Positions 1-11,996 of a stretch of 64,000 nt of DNA are shown in pieces; within the stretch, counting starts at the first letter, position 1; each line of letters begins with the position of its first letter. The DNA lies in the NCBI GenBank assembly GCA_022113835.1, contig JAILWY010000019.1, positions 5,542,001-5,606,000 on the forward strand. Direction: 5' to 3'. The notes below the pieces were generated by a model. That model did not search any database and was not told the DNA's origin. It saw nothing but the letters and a program-made list of their open reading frames with translations. The translations under genes were made by a program, and so were the position numbers. Source of the DNA: Atopsyche davidsoni. Taxonomy: Eukaryota; Arthropoda; Insecta; Trichoptera; Hydrobiosidae.

Positions 1-57
1 ATGGAATTTCACCATGTTCTATGTACATTTACACATACACGAAAATAAATTATTTGA

Positions 58-340
58 TCTTGTTGAGGTACAAAGCATTTGATTGGTGAAGATCCATTTT
101 ATTATTATTCCTCTTAGACCCTCATTATTATTATTTTTATTTAAATGATAAACACATAAAACTTTTTAGTCTATAAACTTAACTAATTTTATAACCCTCA
201 TCTAATTTTTTCAAATTTTTATTGTTACCAGTATCCTGTTAGTTGTATTTAAGTATATGTTATTTCTATATTTTGCTAGTTTAGTCATGCATCTGATGAT
301 GACCCGGCGTATAGGGACGAAACTAGTTATGCAAATAATT
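58..340 (-). repeat. Hammerhead-associated dispersed repeat, copy 1
   Basis: This is the longest of four related copies (others near 11901, 13752 and 31030). Read on the minus strand it begins with a conserved end resembling ATGCCTTGTCCCTCAACAAG, preceded by GGATCTTCACC. At the other end lies a hammerhead-like motif on the plus strand (289-332). The interior is AT-rich with no coding capacity. By analogy with Penelope-like retroelements, which are known to carry hammerhead motifs, this is probably a non-coding remnant of such an element. No reverse transcriptase is present, so family assignment is an inference. Confidence 0.55.
289..332 (+). ncRNA. Hammerhead ribozyme-like motif, copy 1
   Basis: Stem I is GCAT (289-292) with ATGC (329-332). 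The CTGATGA box is at 293-299, followed by one extra T at 300. Stem II is GACCC (301-305) with GGGAC (314-318), with a single A-A mismatch. GAA of the second core box is at 319-321. Stem III is a minimal AC (322-323) with GT (326-327) closed by TA. The base before the predicted cleavage site (H17) is T328. All core positions of the known hammerhead fold are present. The very short stem III is typical of retroelement-borne hammerheads, which often work as dimers. Activity is not shown. Confidence 0.6.
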
Positions 341-366
341 CTAATAAATTAATACTAATATGATTA

Positions 367-514
367 GGCACATTAGTTCATATATAGAAGATGATTTAAA
401 GAAAAATATCATCATGATTTGTGTGGGATTTGAACCCACATCCCCTGGCTTACATGACCGGTGTACTAACCCTTGATTTTTAACAACCATACTCTACATA
501 TGAACAAATGTGCC
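367..514 (-). mobile_element. tRNA-like short element with terminal inverted repeats (SINE/MITE hybrid)
   Basis: Read on the minus strand, the interior looks like the 3' half of a tRNA: an anticodon-like loop holding TGT (a Thr-type anticodon), then a perfect T-arm (422-440, GTGGG-TTCAAAT-CCCAC) that doubles as a pol III B box. A degenerate A-box-like GTTAGTACACCGG lies upstream. The ends are inverted repeats: GGCACATTAGTTCATATATA (from 367) against TATGAACAAATGTGCC (ending 514). A second copy sits at 61516-61618. tRNA-derived SINEs do not normally have terminal inverted repeats, so this may be a MITE that captured a tRNA-like sequence. No coding capacity. Confidence 0.6.
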
Positions 515-615
515 CAGGCTAACCAATATTTAGTGATTTGCAAGCACTTAGTCCCATCTGGATATTATTTTTAAAATTCATTAATTTAGCCAAGACGCGC
601 ACCATCATATACGTA

Positions 616-785
616 TGTCTATTTTTTTTGATTGGACGTCAATCAGATGCGTATTTACTACCCATTACGGGTTTTTAAATCATCTTCTATGTTGTGCCTA
701 ATAATATTAGTAATAATATAATAAACCCGTAATGGGTAAGAAATACGCATCTGATTGACGTCCAATCCAAAAAATAAACATAGTT
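616..785. repeat. Inverted repeat with ~60-bp arms and 48-bp spacer
   Basis: The left arm (616-675) and right arm (723-785) are reverse complements with about two mismatches over the central 45 bases, including GATTGGACGTCAATCAGATG. The spacer holds the 3' tail of the tRNA-like element (TTAAATCATCTTCTATG...GTGCCTAAT). It could be a foldback transposon or MITE, or an inverted duplication around an element tail. Confidence 0.8.
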
Positions 786-1400
786 CTAACAAACTCAGAG
801 TGTTACTTTTTATCATTACATAAATTATTTGAATTTATAAATATGTAAAGATTGCAAAATGCTATCAACTTATCGTGCAATTTAAATTTTGTAAAATTAA
901 ATGGATATATCCTCAAGTTATCTCAGCGATCTGGTGATTCGTGTCGCATTTGCCGGCAGTATCTAGTGAGGCGAGTTGATTGAATCCCTCGTCTCATGAC
1001 CACGAGAATCGCCCTGGGGCTGGCTCGGCTGACTGCTCTAAGCCGATGATGCTGCGGAAACGCAGGTGATGCATCTAAACCACTTACTGCCCTGGTGCAG
1101 GGCCCTCTGACTAATCCACCGTGTCTTCGACGTGTTAGCACAGCATCAAGTTACCGATCAATCATTAGGTAAGGCAAACGTTCAAATTGTCTCCCTAGCA
1201 GTAACGTCATCAACATATGGATATTGCCGAGCTGAAATTTCATCCAATCAAGTGGCGTGTTTACTCATTCAATAAGACATTAGACGCCATTTATGCAAAT
1301 ATTATTACCTAGGACGTTGGTTTAATTACTAACACAGCTAGTCAATACACAAAAAAATCCAAGGATTTTCAACGTGTTTCGGATCATTTGTGTAACATAA
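786..1400. other. Spacer with GC-richer patch
   Basis: AT-rich flanks surround a GC-richer, non-repetitive patch at about 905-1240. It contains small self-complementary stretches (GGCTCGGCT against AAGCCGATG) but no open frame with recognisable similarity. It could be conserved non-coding DNA. Nothing else is seen. Confidence 0.3.
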
Positions 1401-1941
1401 CTTTGAAGGGTCCCTTACTCGAGTTTTTTTTTTATCATTTTCTGGTCCGTTTTGCGAAATATCGACTGCACCAATCAAAAAAATTTAAATGCAAAAAGTT
1501 TGATACATCCCTTTTTCCCAACAGAATATATTTTTATTTCTTGTAAATTTACTTTTAATATGATAAATATGTGTTTTTCCGATTTAAGTGTAGGAATTTG
1601 GAGATTCGTCGTGTCCCTGTTCTTAGAGTCCGAAACATTTAAAAGTCTTTTTTTCAATTGGAATTAAAAGATCAAATATAAAACCTGTGCGATTTATTAT
1701 TTTAAAAATTAAATATATATATATATATATATTTAACAAACTATGGTTTTGAAAAGTCGTCATTTTAACAATTTTTTCAACATTTTCAAGATTTTATTTT
1801 ACCCTGAAAATGGACGTTTATTAAATAATAAAAAATATATAAATATAATTTATAGTTTTTTCAATGCTCTTTAAAAAAAACAACTTTCGACATAGAAAAA
1901 TAAAGTGACAATTAAATTAATTAAATGGCCCTTTTTTGTTA
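1401..1941 (-). mobile_element. TTAA-type MITE, older copy
   Basis: The minus strand matches the element at 56077-56576 along most of its length. Shared blocks include ACATATTTATCATATTAAAA followed by GTAAA, GACGACTTTTCAAAACCA, and GGTCCGTTTT near the end. The ends are eroded: GAAGGGTCCC at the right-hand side of the consensus, and no clear TTAA on both sides. Non-coding; probably a non-autonomous DNA transposon. Confidence 0.6.
1713..1732. repeat. (AT)n microsatellite
   Basis: Uninterrupted AT dinucleotide run inside the older MITE copy. Confidence 0.9.
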
Positions 1942-4416
1942 ACACCAAGCAATGTTAGGTAGGTAGCAAGACCCTTAAGCATAAGAAGATGACTTTATGA
2001 AAAGCTTTTATTCAATTCAGTGTTGCTAATTTTAAATAATTGTCATACAATCTGTCAAGCCAGAAATTACATTCATTTTTACGCCCTGCCACGCAGCGGA
2101 CTATCCAAAGAGAAATAACCACTGCGTAATTCAATGGAATCATTTTAATTCATCTCAATGTTTACGTCGCCGAAGCACATTCATCACTCGGCCGATTTGA
2201 ATGCCGGAGACTTCAAAACATAGTACTTTTTAAAAATTTTTTTGAGTGTTTAAAAAAAAGGACACAGTGTTTAAATTCAAAACTCAAAACCCAAGTACAC
2301 AATAACGCATCCGTCGGGAGTACTCCGCGGTACATTCTCCGCAACAATCTAGCCCTTTCAGAGTGCCAGCACCGCTTCTGGTGTCGATTAATATCCCCAT
2401 TGTATGGGCATCTGCTTTTCGTGTCCCGCATACAATTCTAATGAATATCAAATAATGGGCTATGAACGAACGAAATGGTTTTTGCTGCCAGCGGCTTCAA
2501 ACCTGAAACGCCCCCCGCTTGGCCTCGGCGTTTCAGTCGTCCTGAAACACGTCCGCATGAAACAGTTATGAGGATTATTGTTAATTTATTTACGCATGTG
2601 ATTATCTGGAATTCGTTTTCGGAACCATGTCTCATTCGTTTGATTTACTATTTGTATATTTGTGTCTTTGCTTTTTAATTTTAATATATTTTTTTATGTG
2701 TTTCATGCTTTATACTCGGTTGAATAAAATGACAATGCAAGATGACAATAACAACTCACATAGATAATTTTAAAACATTCATTATGAAAATTTTGAAAGT
2801 AAAATATATTATCTTGATATTGAAATATCGTCTAAATAACCAATGTGGAGAAGGATATAAATTAAATCTGATAATTTGGACATATATTTTAAAAAAAACA
2901 ATGTATTGAAACGAAATCTCAAAAACCGGATAATACTAAATATTTTTGAGTAAAATCCGTTTCTCAAAAACTAAAAATAAGGATATTCACTATAAAGTAA
3001 TTCGTTTTACTTCTCTGTATCCCTTTTTTGGTTTAATATGTAAGACACCATATTTAAGCAAAAATTATAGTTAGCCAGGAAAAAGCGATTATTTTTGTCA
3101 ATGAGCGCATTAGCGTTTCAAGACCCTTATTAAAAGTGCAGAAACCTTTGGAAGGAGAAAGCGCTCGCAATCAAAAAGTTTTGTAATTTTCAAGCTGGCC
3201 AATCATATTTTTTATTGTTTTTTACGAATGGATGTTATTTGTCTATTAGATTCTACATAGGTATGAATTAGACACAACTTTGATTGATACGTGTTTTGCT
3301 TATGAAATATGTTTTATTAATAGATTTTTATAGTTTGTAACGCTTTTTAAATAAGCAAACACCTAAACGTTCTTGAAAAATTAAATCCTTAATAATTGTG
3401 CAATGTCGTAGACTTTCTATGATAGGCACACAGACTGACAATTAAGGTCAATTATACTTTGGGAATATTTCGAATGGGCTGAGTTTATGTATTTATTGAA
3501 ATTTATTTATGAATATCGCGTATTATTTCTTGGTTATTATTATAAAACATCAAATCATTAATTAGGCAAGATAAACAGAGGTATTGTTTACGAACAAAAC
3601 AACATATAAATATCAAAGTAAAATAATAAAACAACGAAAGTGGATTCATGCTAATTGGTTTGAGGTAAGTCTATTTTATGTCGAAGTTCTTGTAAAATAT
3701 TTTATTTAACGTGTTTCTTTGGTAAAGTCAAAATATTAGCTTGATCTCTATTTTTAATTGTTGAATTTAATAATTTGATCTTCAATCTTAATAACAAAAA
3801 CATATTGAATCTCAACAAGTTTATACTGTAAAATAAATAATTAATAAGAAGGTATTTCTTACAGACTTGATTAATATTAATTGTGAATTATATACTTTTT
3901 GGAGTTATATTTTAAATATATATAATCTTGTCCTAATTTAACTTTGAGATAGTGTTGAATATATGAATTTATATATAGGTTTTATGAACATTTATGCTCT
4001 ATGTATAATTGTACAACAAAGTGTTGCTACTATTGAAATGTTTAATTAAATTTACACGGAAGATCTTTTTTAAATATTTAAGTGTTTTCCTTTATGGTCC
4101 ATAACAGTTGAGGGTTCATTCCCCTTAGATTCTCCCAGCATATTGTGAAGGGATCTTTGAATTGTATTGTAACGAGACTGCTGGAACAATAGAACCTTAA
4201 TTAGAAATGAATATTAATATGAAGGAAAGGGTGGATGTGTCTTATCAACACATAATATATCCTATAGAAATTAAAATTTATATTAGTATGCGTCATATTA
4301 TATAGCATCAAATGCAAAACTCGGACAGGAGGTCATTGAGACCTCTATTTGAAATAAATCTATTGTTAAGTAAAAAAAAAATATTTGATACGTATATAAG
4401 TCATAGACATAATAAT
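1942..4416. other. AT-rich spacer with one GC-richer patch
   Basis: Mostly low-complexity A/T DNA. A GC-richer patch at about 2290-2640 contains a 10-bp hairpin (CTGAAACGCC at 2503-2512, GGCGTTTCAG at 2527-2536) and a nearby half repeat CCTGAAACACG. Frames of 65-72 codons on both strands of the patch overlap one another and show no known domain. No gene is supported. Confidence 0.3.
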
Positions 4417-4453
4417 ACATGCTGCTTATTTTTGTATCAAATAAGCAGCATGT
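4417..4453. repeat. Perfect 15-bp hairpin
   Basis: ACATGCTGCTTATTT (4417-4431) and its exact reverse complement (4439-4453) flank a 7-base loop. It is an isolated perfect inverted repeat in AT-rich DNA. Confidence 0.85.
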
Positions 4454-7400
4454 TAAAATTAAAATTAAAAATATATTAGCGTACATTTATCATTAAAACA
4501 ATAAGTTAGTTTTGTTTTGAGTTTGCAAATATATATTTTTAACACTTACATCTGGAATTGACGGCAGAGATTATTATGTCAACGCGTTGACGTAAATAAA
4601 TTGCTAAGCATAATTTTCAAAGAGATTAATTAAAAATCAACATTCGATATGAATTCACAAAAGTTTATTAAAAGAGAATACATCTGAAGTAGAATTCAAT
4701 GGCTCCATTTAAAATTTAATTAAAAAAAACAACATATTAAAAACATAAATTCATAAAAATATACAAAATCACTTTGTTTTTCACACAGGCGCCATATATT
4801 AAGCGATTTTAAGCCGCCCTGTCGCCATTTTTAATTAACAGAATTTCATTTGTTTCGGATTTAAAATAGAGACTCGCAGTTCTTTTGACAAAACTCTAAC
4901 AGAAAGTTTAAGCTCCAAATACGCTGAGATGCTTCAACTTCCTCAACAAGTCTTAGAAATTGAGTTTAATCTTTGTGGACGTTTCCTTGCTATTTGCCAG
5001 TGAACACTCTCCGATCAGGAAAAGATCCAATCATTGCAGATTTCCTGAAATTATGTATTGCACAAACACCTGAAACATTCAGAAACACACCCTGCGATAA
5101 GTACAAAGATCACTAGAGTTATGTTTGAAGATTCTCCAGCAAAAACTTTGTGAACGTGCTGTTAATTGTACATATGACAAGTTAAAAGCTCTAATATTAA
5201 AAATATTTTTTAATTAAATATATTATAACATATTTAATTGAAAATAGTTCACACGTTAATGGCGTGAAAGACGTGAGGTTCAAACCTACAGTCAGATATC
5301 AAAACTTTCCGGCGTAGATCGCTTGACTACTAAGTTTCCTTGTTACTAAGCTAAACTTAAATCGTTATATGCAAGTGTAAAATCGAAGTTATAATGCTAT
5401 TTAAATATAAGAAAACTTGAAAACACTAAGTTGATAATTTGTGATTGTGGTCCATTTTCCAATATCTGAGTAATCTGACTTTTGTAAAATAAACCTAAAA
5501 TTTAATTTTGCGTTTACCTATTTCGATTCTTAAGTGGGTTAAACAGATTTAAACTGTATTGATTTTTTTTATAAATGCAAATATTTTTTCTGTACGTTTT
5601 TTTGGTCTAAAAAGCTTATTCTTCAATGCAAGACATTCATTTAGAAGCTTAAAGTGCTTTCAATTCAGAAGCTATGATAACCGATTTTATTTTCTACAAT
5701 CACCGAGAAGAGGAGAGCTGGCAGAAAGCCAAACTTGAAGAGACATTTCCTTGCGTTGTAGAAGCTGGTGGTCCAATTGGCTGGAGATTGTAGGCATTTG
5801 GGTGGGAAAGAAGGGAACTTGCTTCCATGAGATCAAACAAACTTCCATGAGAGGGAAGCCAACAGACTGATGATGATGATATTATAATGGTTTCTCTGTC
5901 TTCTACATTCAACTCAACGAATCAAGAGATCTGTGTACAATTTTTAATATTTTTAGAAAAGATTTAAACTAATCAATCTCAGTCGATGATTAAAAGATTG
6001 AGACGCTATGCTGATGCGGTAATTGTCTGGTCCAGATCAGTTATCGTATTTATATTGTAGATTGGTGAAACGACAATTTTGCGTATTGACAGCAAAGTAT
6101 ATTCTTAAATACAATATGTTTTTAGGCTTTCAATTCACTCATGATACGATTTTTCGCTTGGGATTTGAGCTAACACTCTAACAATGCTTTTTGCTACTGT
6201 TTCACTATAATTATGTGGGAAATTTTAATCACTTTTTAATATTTTTTTAATTAGTTCCTTTCTCTAAAAATTACTTTCAAAGTATAATTTTCTTATTTTT
6301 TTCAAATTTTGTTGATTACAATAAGCTATTTTGGCAGCTTAGTGTATTTTGAATAATCTGGGGAATCCAAGTAAACGTTCGGAAATGAAAGATAACAGAG
6401 AAGTGGTAAACGTTAGAATAATATAAAATATACCGGCAGAACCTGCTGATGGTCAAACTTCAGAAAACTTTGCTCCAGCGTCCACAGCTAAATTAACGGC
6501 AAGCAAAGTTACCAAATCTCATTTCGCCTTAAATCTAAATTTCAAATAAAAACGCATTGCTCATTTAAAATTTCATTTTGTATAAATATTTCAGTTGAAT
6601 CCTTGGTGTATTGTTTTTACACTCGATAGTAAAAATTATTTATATTTGTGAAAATACATATACAAAATGACTGGGGATTTTCATTCAGATCCAAATTTTT
6701 TAAATTAAGTTGATATTATAAGCTACCTGTAGGTTCGAAAAATGAGCCCACTGAAAATAGTCACTTCCGGTCAATGTTTTTTTCACATAAAATATGAACT
6801 TGGCTGGTAAAGCGAACAGGGCACAGATATTTATTGTTTTGGATTATTTGCTAATTGGATCCTTTGATAAGTTTAGTTAAGGAAGTATGAGATAATATGT
6901 ACAATCAAGATGTTACCAAAACGTCGGCTTAAGAATAAAGACCTTTATGTTATCAATTCTACTCACCTTTGAAGGATTTGTTCACTTCGAGGAGGTATAT
7001 TCAAATACATTTGAGCTAAAATAAATAAGATATCGTTATGTACAAGATAACGTATGTGAATTTGGTGTGTTTCATTTACTTTACATGATGTGGTATATAG
7101 TAATAAATTATATGCGTCAATGACATAATATGACGGGGGACTTTTTTTCACTGGCTATCGGAAATTAGCTGTCGCACTGGCTTTTTACTCTACTCGAGAA
7201 TAAAGCAAGCCTTGGGAAGAAGCTTGGCTGACAATCACCTAGATATCAAATTATGTACAGACATAAATGTCTCGTATCCGTTATGAAATTAAATAAAAAT
7301 AAAATAATAAAATCAACGACAATAAGGACTTTTTCAAATATAAAAAAGTTTTAAAATATTAACAAACAAATCTGCGATGAAAATATGCTTCCGGTCTCTC

Positions 7401-8306
7401 ATAATTACGACAGTACCGAGCAGCACTCATCCACAGTAAATCGTTCAGAAGTACTTAGTGAGTAGCAACTTACACAAAACAGCACTCCAAATTTGCTCAA
7501 GTTAATCGGAAATTTGTTTCGAGTAACTTTAAATACCACTGCCCTGTATAAGAGCAGAAGGCCCTCTTTGACTAGCTTGGAGATTTGCAATCTCTTTCCG
7601 GGGACGCAGATCTTCCCTAATTCCAAGTAAATGCTGAAAATTGCCATTATTTTAAATAAAACAGAGTTTAAGCTTATTTTTTATATTAATTTATTTGGGA
7701 GAAAGTACTTGATAAATGTTCACTGCTATATTTTTATAAAAACAATAAATGTTTCCCCCACTTTTTATTTATAGCTTGGCATTTTCAAGCTGAGTGAGGT
7801 TTTGCAAACTCTATACAAATATATGTTTATATGAAATTTATACCTGTGAAAGTTTTTTGATAGGTTTTATTATTTGTGGGTCTAAAGACAAATGAAAATT
7901 CTTATTACCACAAAAACTATCTCGATACACTAAGAATGTCAAGCAATTGGGCCAACTACTAGAACATGAATCGACGATTAAATATCAATTCACTCACAAA
8001 AATCTGCATCGTACTCCATTATAATAGTGTGTACTTGGCGGAGTTTTATTATAATATTTATCTTTAAATAAATATTATATGATGATCCCCATATTATTTT
8101 TTTGACCAACTTTCATAGTGTAAAAAAATCAGATGTGTCAAAAAATCAATCATTTTTAGCAATATTCAGACTTCTGTGCGAAAAAGTAAAGTGTAATTGA
8201 AAGACTAATAGCTATTAAGCCATTAAAATATTTAAAATATCAAAACTTTGCACAAATCATTCATCCTAGCCGAATTTTACTGTACGTACGAAAAGATACC
8301 TAATTT
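4454..8306. other. AT-rich spacer
   Basis: No supported gene. A slightly GC-richer stretch at 5700-5880 and another at 7390-7640 have frames of 70-80 codons on the minus strand that resemble nothing I know. A B-box-like GAGGTTCAAACCT lies at 5276-5288 without a convincing A box. Confidence 0.3.
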
Positions 8307-8756
8307 TTGGAAAAGTTCGAAAATTTCCGACCAAGAAAACCACGATTTTTCTTTTTGTTCCCTTATTATTTTTTGCCCTCAGACAACAGTCTAATTATTC
8401 TCGATCCAACAAAGGGCCAGTTACAAAGGACTCGATCATTATTTCTGCATTGGACTTATTATAATCGAGACCGGAAAACACACATCGAGGCTTCCGCTAA
8501 AACATCGGAAGACGCAAATAAGAACGAAAAAAATGTATTCCAGGCTTGTAAATGGTGTTCCTCTTTATTGCTGAAACTTTTTTATTTTGGTCATATTTAT
8601 GACGGTGCTCTGCAAAATATTCAAAGTAACAAAATATATAATCGTTATGGGAAAAAAATTCTTCTTTTGACTTCTGCACAATTGGATATTGGTTGGCATT
8701 TTTTACCTCAAGATGACAACCAAGCATGTAAGCGAAACTATAATATATCGAAATAA
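8307..8756 (+). other. Unrecognised open frame, 149 codons, doubtful
   Basis: This is one of the two longest uninterrupted frames in the window. The product would be lysine- and phenylalanine-rich with a cluster PRKPRFFFLF near the start, and no domain, signal peptide or catalytic motif that I recognise. The opposite strand is also open for 89 codons over 8497-8766, which points to chance in biased DNA. There is no intron-like structure or neighbouring gene to support it. I do not consider it a gene without transcript evidence. Confidence 0.12.
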
Positions 8757-11157
8757 AATAATTCATTTAACAACCTATTTGAATATGACTAAATAATATT
8801 TTTCCATAATATTTTATTTTTGCAAAAAAAAAATACTGTGTATTTACGTAAAACGTAAATTGAAGTACTCTAAAAATGTGAATATTAGCATTCAGCTTAA
8901 AAGAGCTTTAGAAAGTGCATTTCACATCTCAACTTATATCGTTTTTTTTTTTTTTTTTTAAGAAAACCGCGGATACAAAGGATCGCTCTACGGTTTCCGG
9001 TTGGTTTATTTTAAAACTGGTTTGCTCAAATATTATTTAAGCGGTTTGAATTGAGGTTCTCAGCAATGAAAATCGGTCTGGAGCAGTGTGAACGGCAGGT
9101 CCTGGTTTTGAGAGTTATTTCACTCGTAAGTGAATTTCCTGAATTCCTTAGAAAAGAGTTCTTGACTATTTTCATTTACCCTAGAGTGATTTGTATTAGA
9201 GGCGTGTCTTTAGAATGCTGTGTTTTCAAAGAAAATGAATAGGAAAACTACATTAAAAATTTCTTTTATAAAAATTTGAATAAACGTTTCAGTTTATGAT
9301 GTTGAAAGTCAATTTATATTTTATTAATCTTTTATTTATCCTTATAACTTCATTTTACTAAATAAGTTGTCAAGATTTGTTTATCCTTATAATCAATATT
9401 TACTTGACTTATTTTCGTGTGCATCTCAAAAATAAACAAATCATAAGGCAATAATACTTACAGTTTCTTTGAGAAATATTTTTTTTTGTTTATAATTTAG
9501 AATAAAACATCATCATTGGAATTTAATGAATACTCAAATAAAGCTAAAAATAAATATTGTAATATGATTTTTCATTGAATGCAGAATTGGCATTGACTAC
9601 TTGCTATCGACAAATTAACAACAACAAATCCGAATGAATAAATCCTAAAATTTTAAATCAATGTAGAAACATTAGATTTAGTACAGAAAATTTTTGTGCG
9701 ATTTTAGTATGAAGTGAAAACGGCATCCAAAAATTACCCTTGATTGGGGTTGTTAAAGCCGAGAACGTCTTGCCTCGACCTTCCAATGCCTAGCTCTTTA
9801 GTCCTGTTTTGTTTCCTTTCAAAATTTTATTTGTTCCCTTTGTCTCAAGTTTTATTCCGCTGCTGTTTTACTCCGTATCTTCCAACTTCAAAGTTGGCTT
9901 TGCCACCTAGAGACGAAATAAAGAGGCAATTCAGTCAGATGGCTTCACGTTTTTAATACCACGCTCGTAGTGTCTAGTACAAAAGCAAGGTTTTATAACT
10001 GACTACAGCTTTCACTGGGCTATAGTTTTGATACAAAAAACAAAAATAACAAGCTGAGTACCCATTCAAACTACTTTTCACCGGCGACAATAGAGAGCTT
10101 TTCAAATCTACTTCTGTTGTTTAAAAATTCCTTCACCATGTCGAGATTTAAAAGTGCTTACATTGGTGGCTTATTATCAAAACTTATAATAAAATACATT
10201 CAATTCCTTGGGAAATTGAGTCCAATTTATAAAAAAATGTATTCAAAGAATTGTTTACATGCAACAAGTCAGGAGGACGTAAATCGGAGAGAGTTTTAAA
10301 AACAAAGTTTTTTTTTTTAAATTTCAACGTAGTTTTCATGATGAGTGATGAATTTTAAAAACTTATAATTTATATCAAAATAATCCTTGTTTAACCTGTG
10401 ATGGAACTTTGTGAGGATACAAAATAATTATATTAAAAGAGATTATAAGAAGAATTTTGAATAAAAACGCTGATGGTTTTTGTGTAAAATATTCAGTCGG
10501 ATGGTAAATTTTCCGTTTGGGGTGATTTTATTTTTGGATCGAGCCTCGAAATTGTCGAGTCATTAAATTATAACAACTCGATCACAGCGTCTCAGATTCC
10601 AAATTATAACACAGCAATAATTCCCCGTCCGCGCGCTGAGAAATATCGCTTTGTGTTTTTGCAGACTATTCCGTATTGAAACGTTTATTAAATTTGGCCA
10701 TTCCCGCAGTATAGAGAGGGATAGTCCGCAAAATCGCAACATCTACGAAAAAAAGCGACGCCCGTGGTAGCGACTTAACAAATGCGGATTTCGCATACGC
10801 GGCATAAGGAGCGACCTTTTGGAACTACCCCCGGAACAGGGCCGCATTGGTAAGGGTGGTATTGACCGTTTCAGTGTTTGAGAAATACCCTTTGAGTGAT
10901 AACTACACACTTGTAAAAGTACTCAATTAAAATATTACATTCAAGTATAAAAGTAAATAAATTTAAATACTCATTGAATCACTTTTCGATGGCAAAAAAC
11001 AAAATACACAAAGTCGTTGAAAATACAAGTTTTGTATATAAAAGCTTACGTTTTTACGAATTAAAAGATTTCTGCGACTGCGAAAGCTTATTCTCGTTTA
11101 ATATAATATATTAAAAAGTTTCTTTCGAAACTGTTTTCATTATCAATGTTTTTCTAT
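8757..11157. other. Spacer with GC-richer patch at 10500-10880
   Basis: AT-rich DNA with poly-T runs (8943-8959). The patch at about 10500-10880 is GC-richer and non-repetitive, with ACTCGATCACAGCG, CGTCCGCGCGCTGAG and several TTTATTAA-type motifs. It has no long frame, so it is a candidate conserved non-coding or regulatory segment rather than an exon. Confidence 0.3.
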
Positions 11158-11640
11158 TGCTCAAAAATAATAAACACGGCAACATGGCGGAGTAAGTTTT
11201 TTTTAGGGCAGGCTTTCAAATGGCCTCGATTTGACACTGCCTTCCGGAAAATATAGAGGGATGTTCATTCGAGGGTTGAAAATAAATCGGACAAACGGAA
11301 AGTATGTTCTCGCAGGGGACGACTGAACACTGTAGTGGTTTTTGGAAATGTATAGAAAATACTTTCGCTGGAATTTATGACGTGAGATTTTGTCTTTATT
11401 GAAAAAAAAGAACATATTCGCTAATTCGTCTTCCCGTAGTCGCCTCGTGTTACCTAGAAACTATCACACTTTGCAAGGTTTGCTATTATTGCGATATTTT
11501 TCTTACAGTGGTGATATATTCTGCTGGAAGGCAGTCGAAATGGCAATAGGCGGGGCGAATCGACATGCGACGTGTGTTTCGGTTATCGGTCACGCAAAGC
11601 CTTTGCCGAAATTTAAAGCAAAATAATTTATCTAATGGCG
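11158..11640. other. GC-richer non-repetitive segment
   Basis: This segment is less AT-biased than its surroundings. It carries frames of 70 codons (minus, 11203-11415) and 78 codons (plus, 11390-11626) that overlap at their ends and show no known motif. It could be regulatory DNA or an unrecognised exon; nothing decides between them. Confidence 0.25.
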
Positions 11641-11900
11641 ATGTTATCACAATAGAAGAGTATAATAGTCGCGCTTATTTTAATTGTAACAATGCCGCAT
11701 TAAATCTTAAAGAAATTCAATATTTTTGACAGAGAGTACATGGTGGAATTCCATTTTACTCAAACACATTAAATCTTTAGCTACAAATTTTATTTTTACA
11801 ACTTATTATTTATTAACCACTAATTTTTCATATTAATGATAAGAATGATAAGGGTAACTTTGTATTCTTTCTTCACTTTAAGTTTATTATATATTTTTTT

Positions 11901-11996
11901 GCATGACTAGAACCAAAACTCAAAACTCAACTCAGTTTACAGCTTATCATTAATAAAAAATGGATCTTCACCGATCAAATGCCTTGTCCCTCAACA
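11901..11996 (+). repeat. Hammerhead-associated dispersed repeat, copy 2 (no ribozyme)
   Basis: It starts at GCATGACTAG, continues through AAAACTCAACTCAG and ends with GGATCTTCACCGATCAAATG then the CCTTGTCCCTCAACAAG terminus. It has the same terminus as the copies at 58, 13752 and 31030 but lacks the hammerhead core. Confidence 0.6.

Noticed and set aside
422..472. A functional tRNA-Thr gene
   Set aside because: T-arm is perfect, but the base before the anticodon is A instead of the invariant T, no acceptor-stem 5' partner is found and the A box is degenerate. Better as a tRNA-like repeat.
5260..5300. tRNA or SINE from GAGGTTCAAACCT
   Set aside because: No convincing A box or cloverleaf, and no second copy in the window.
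8307..8756. 149-codon frame as a gene
   Set aside because: No domain, the opposite strand is also open over half of it, and composition matches chance in AT-rich DNA.
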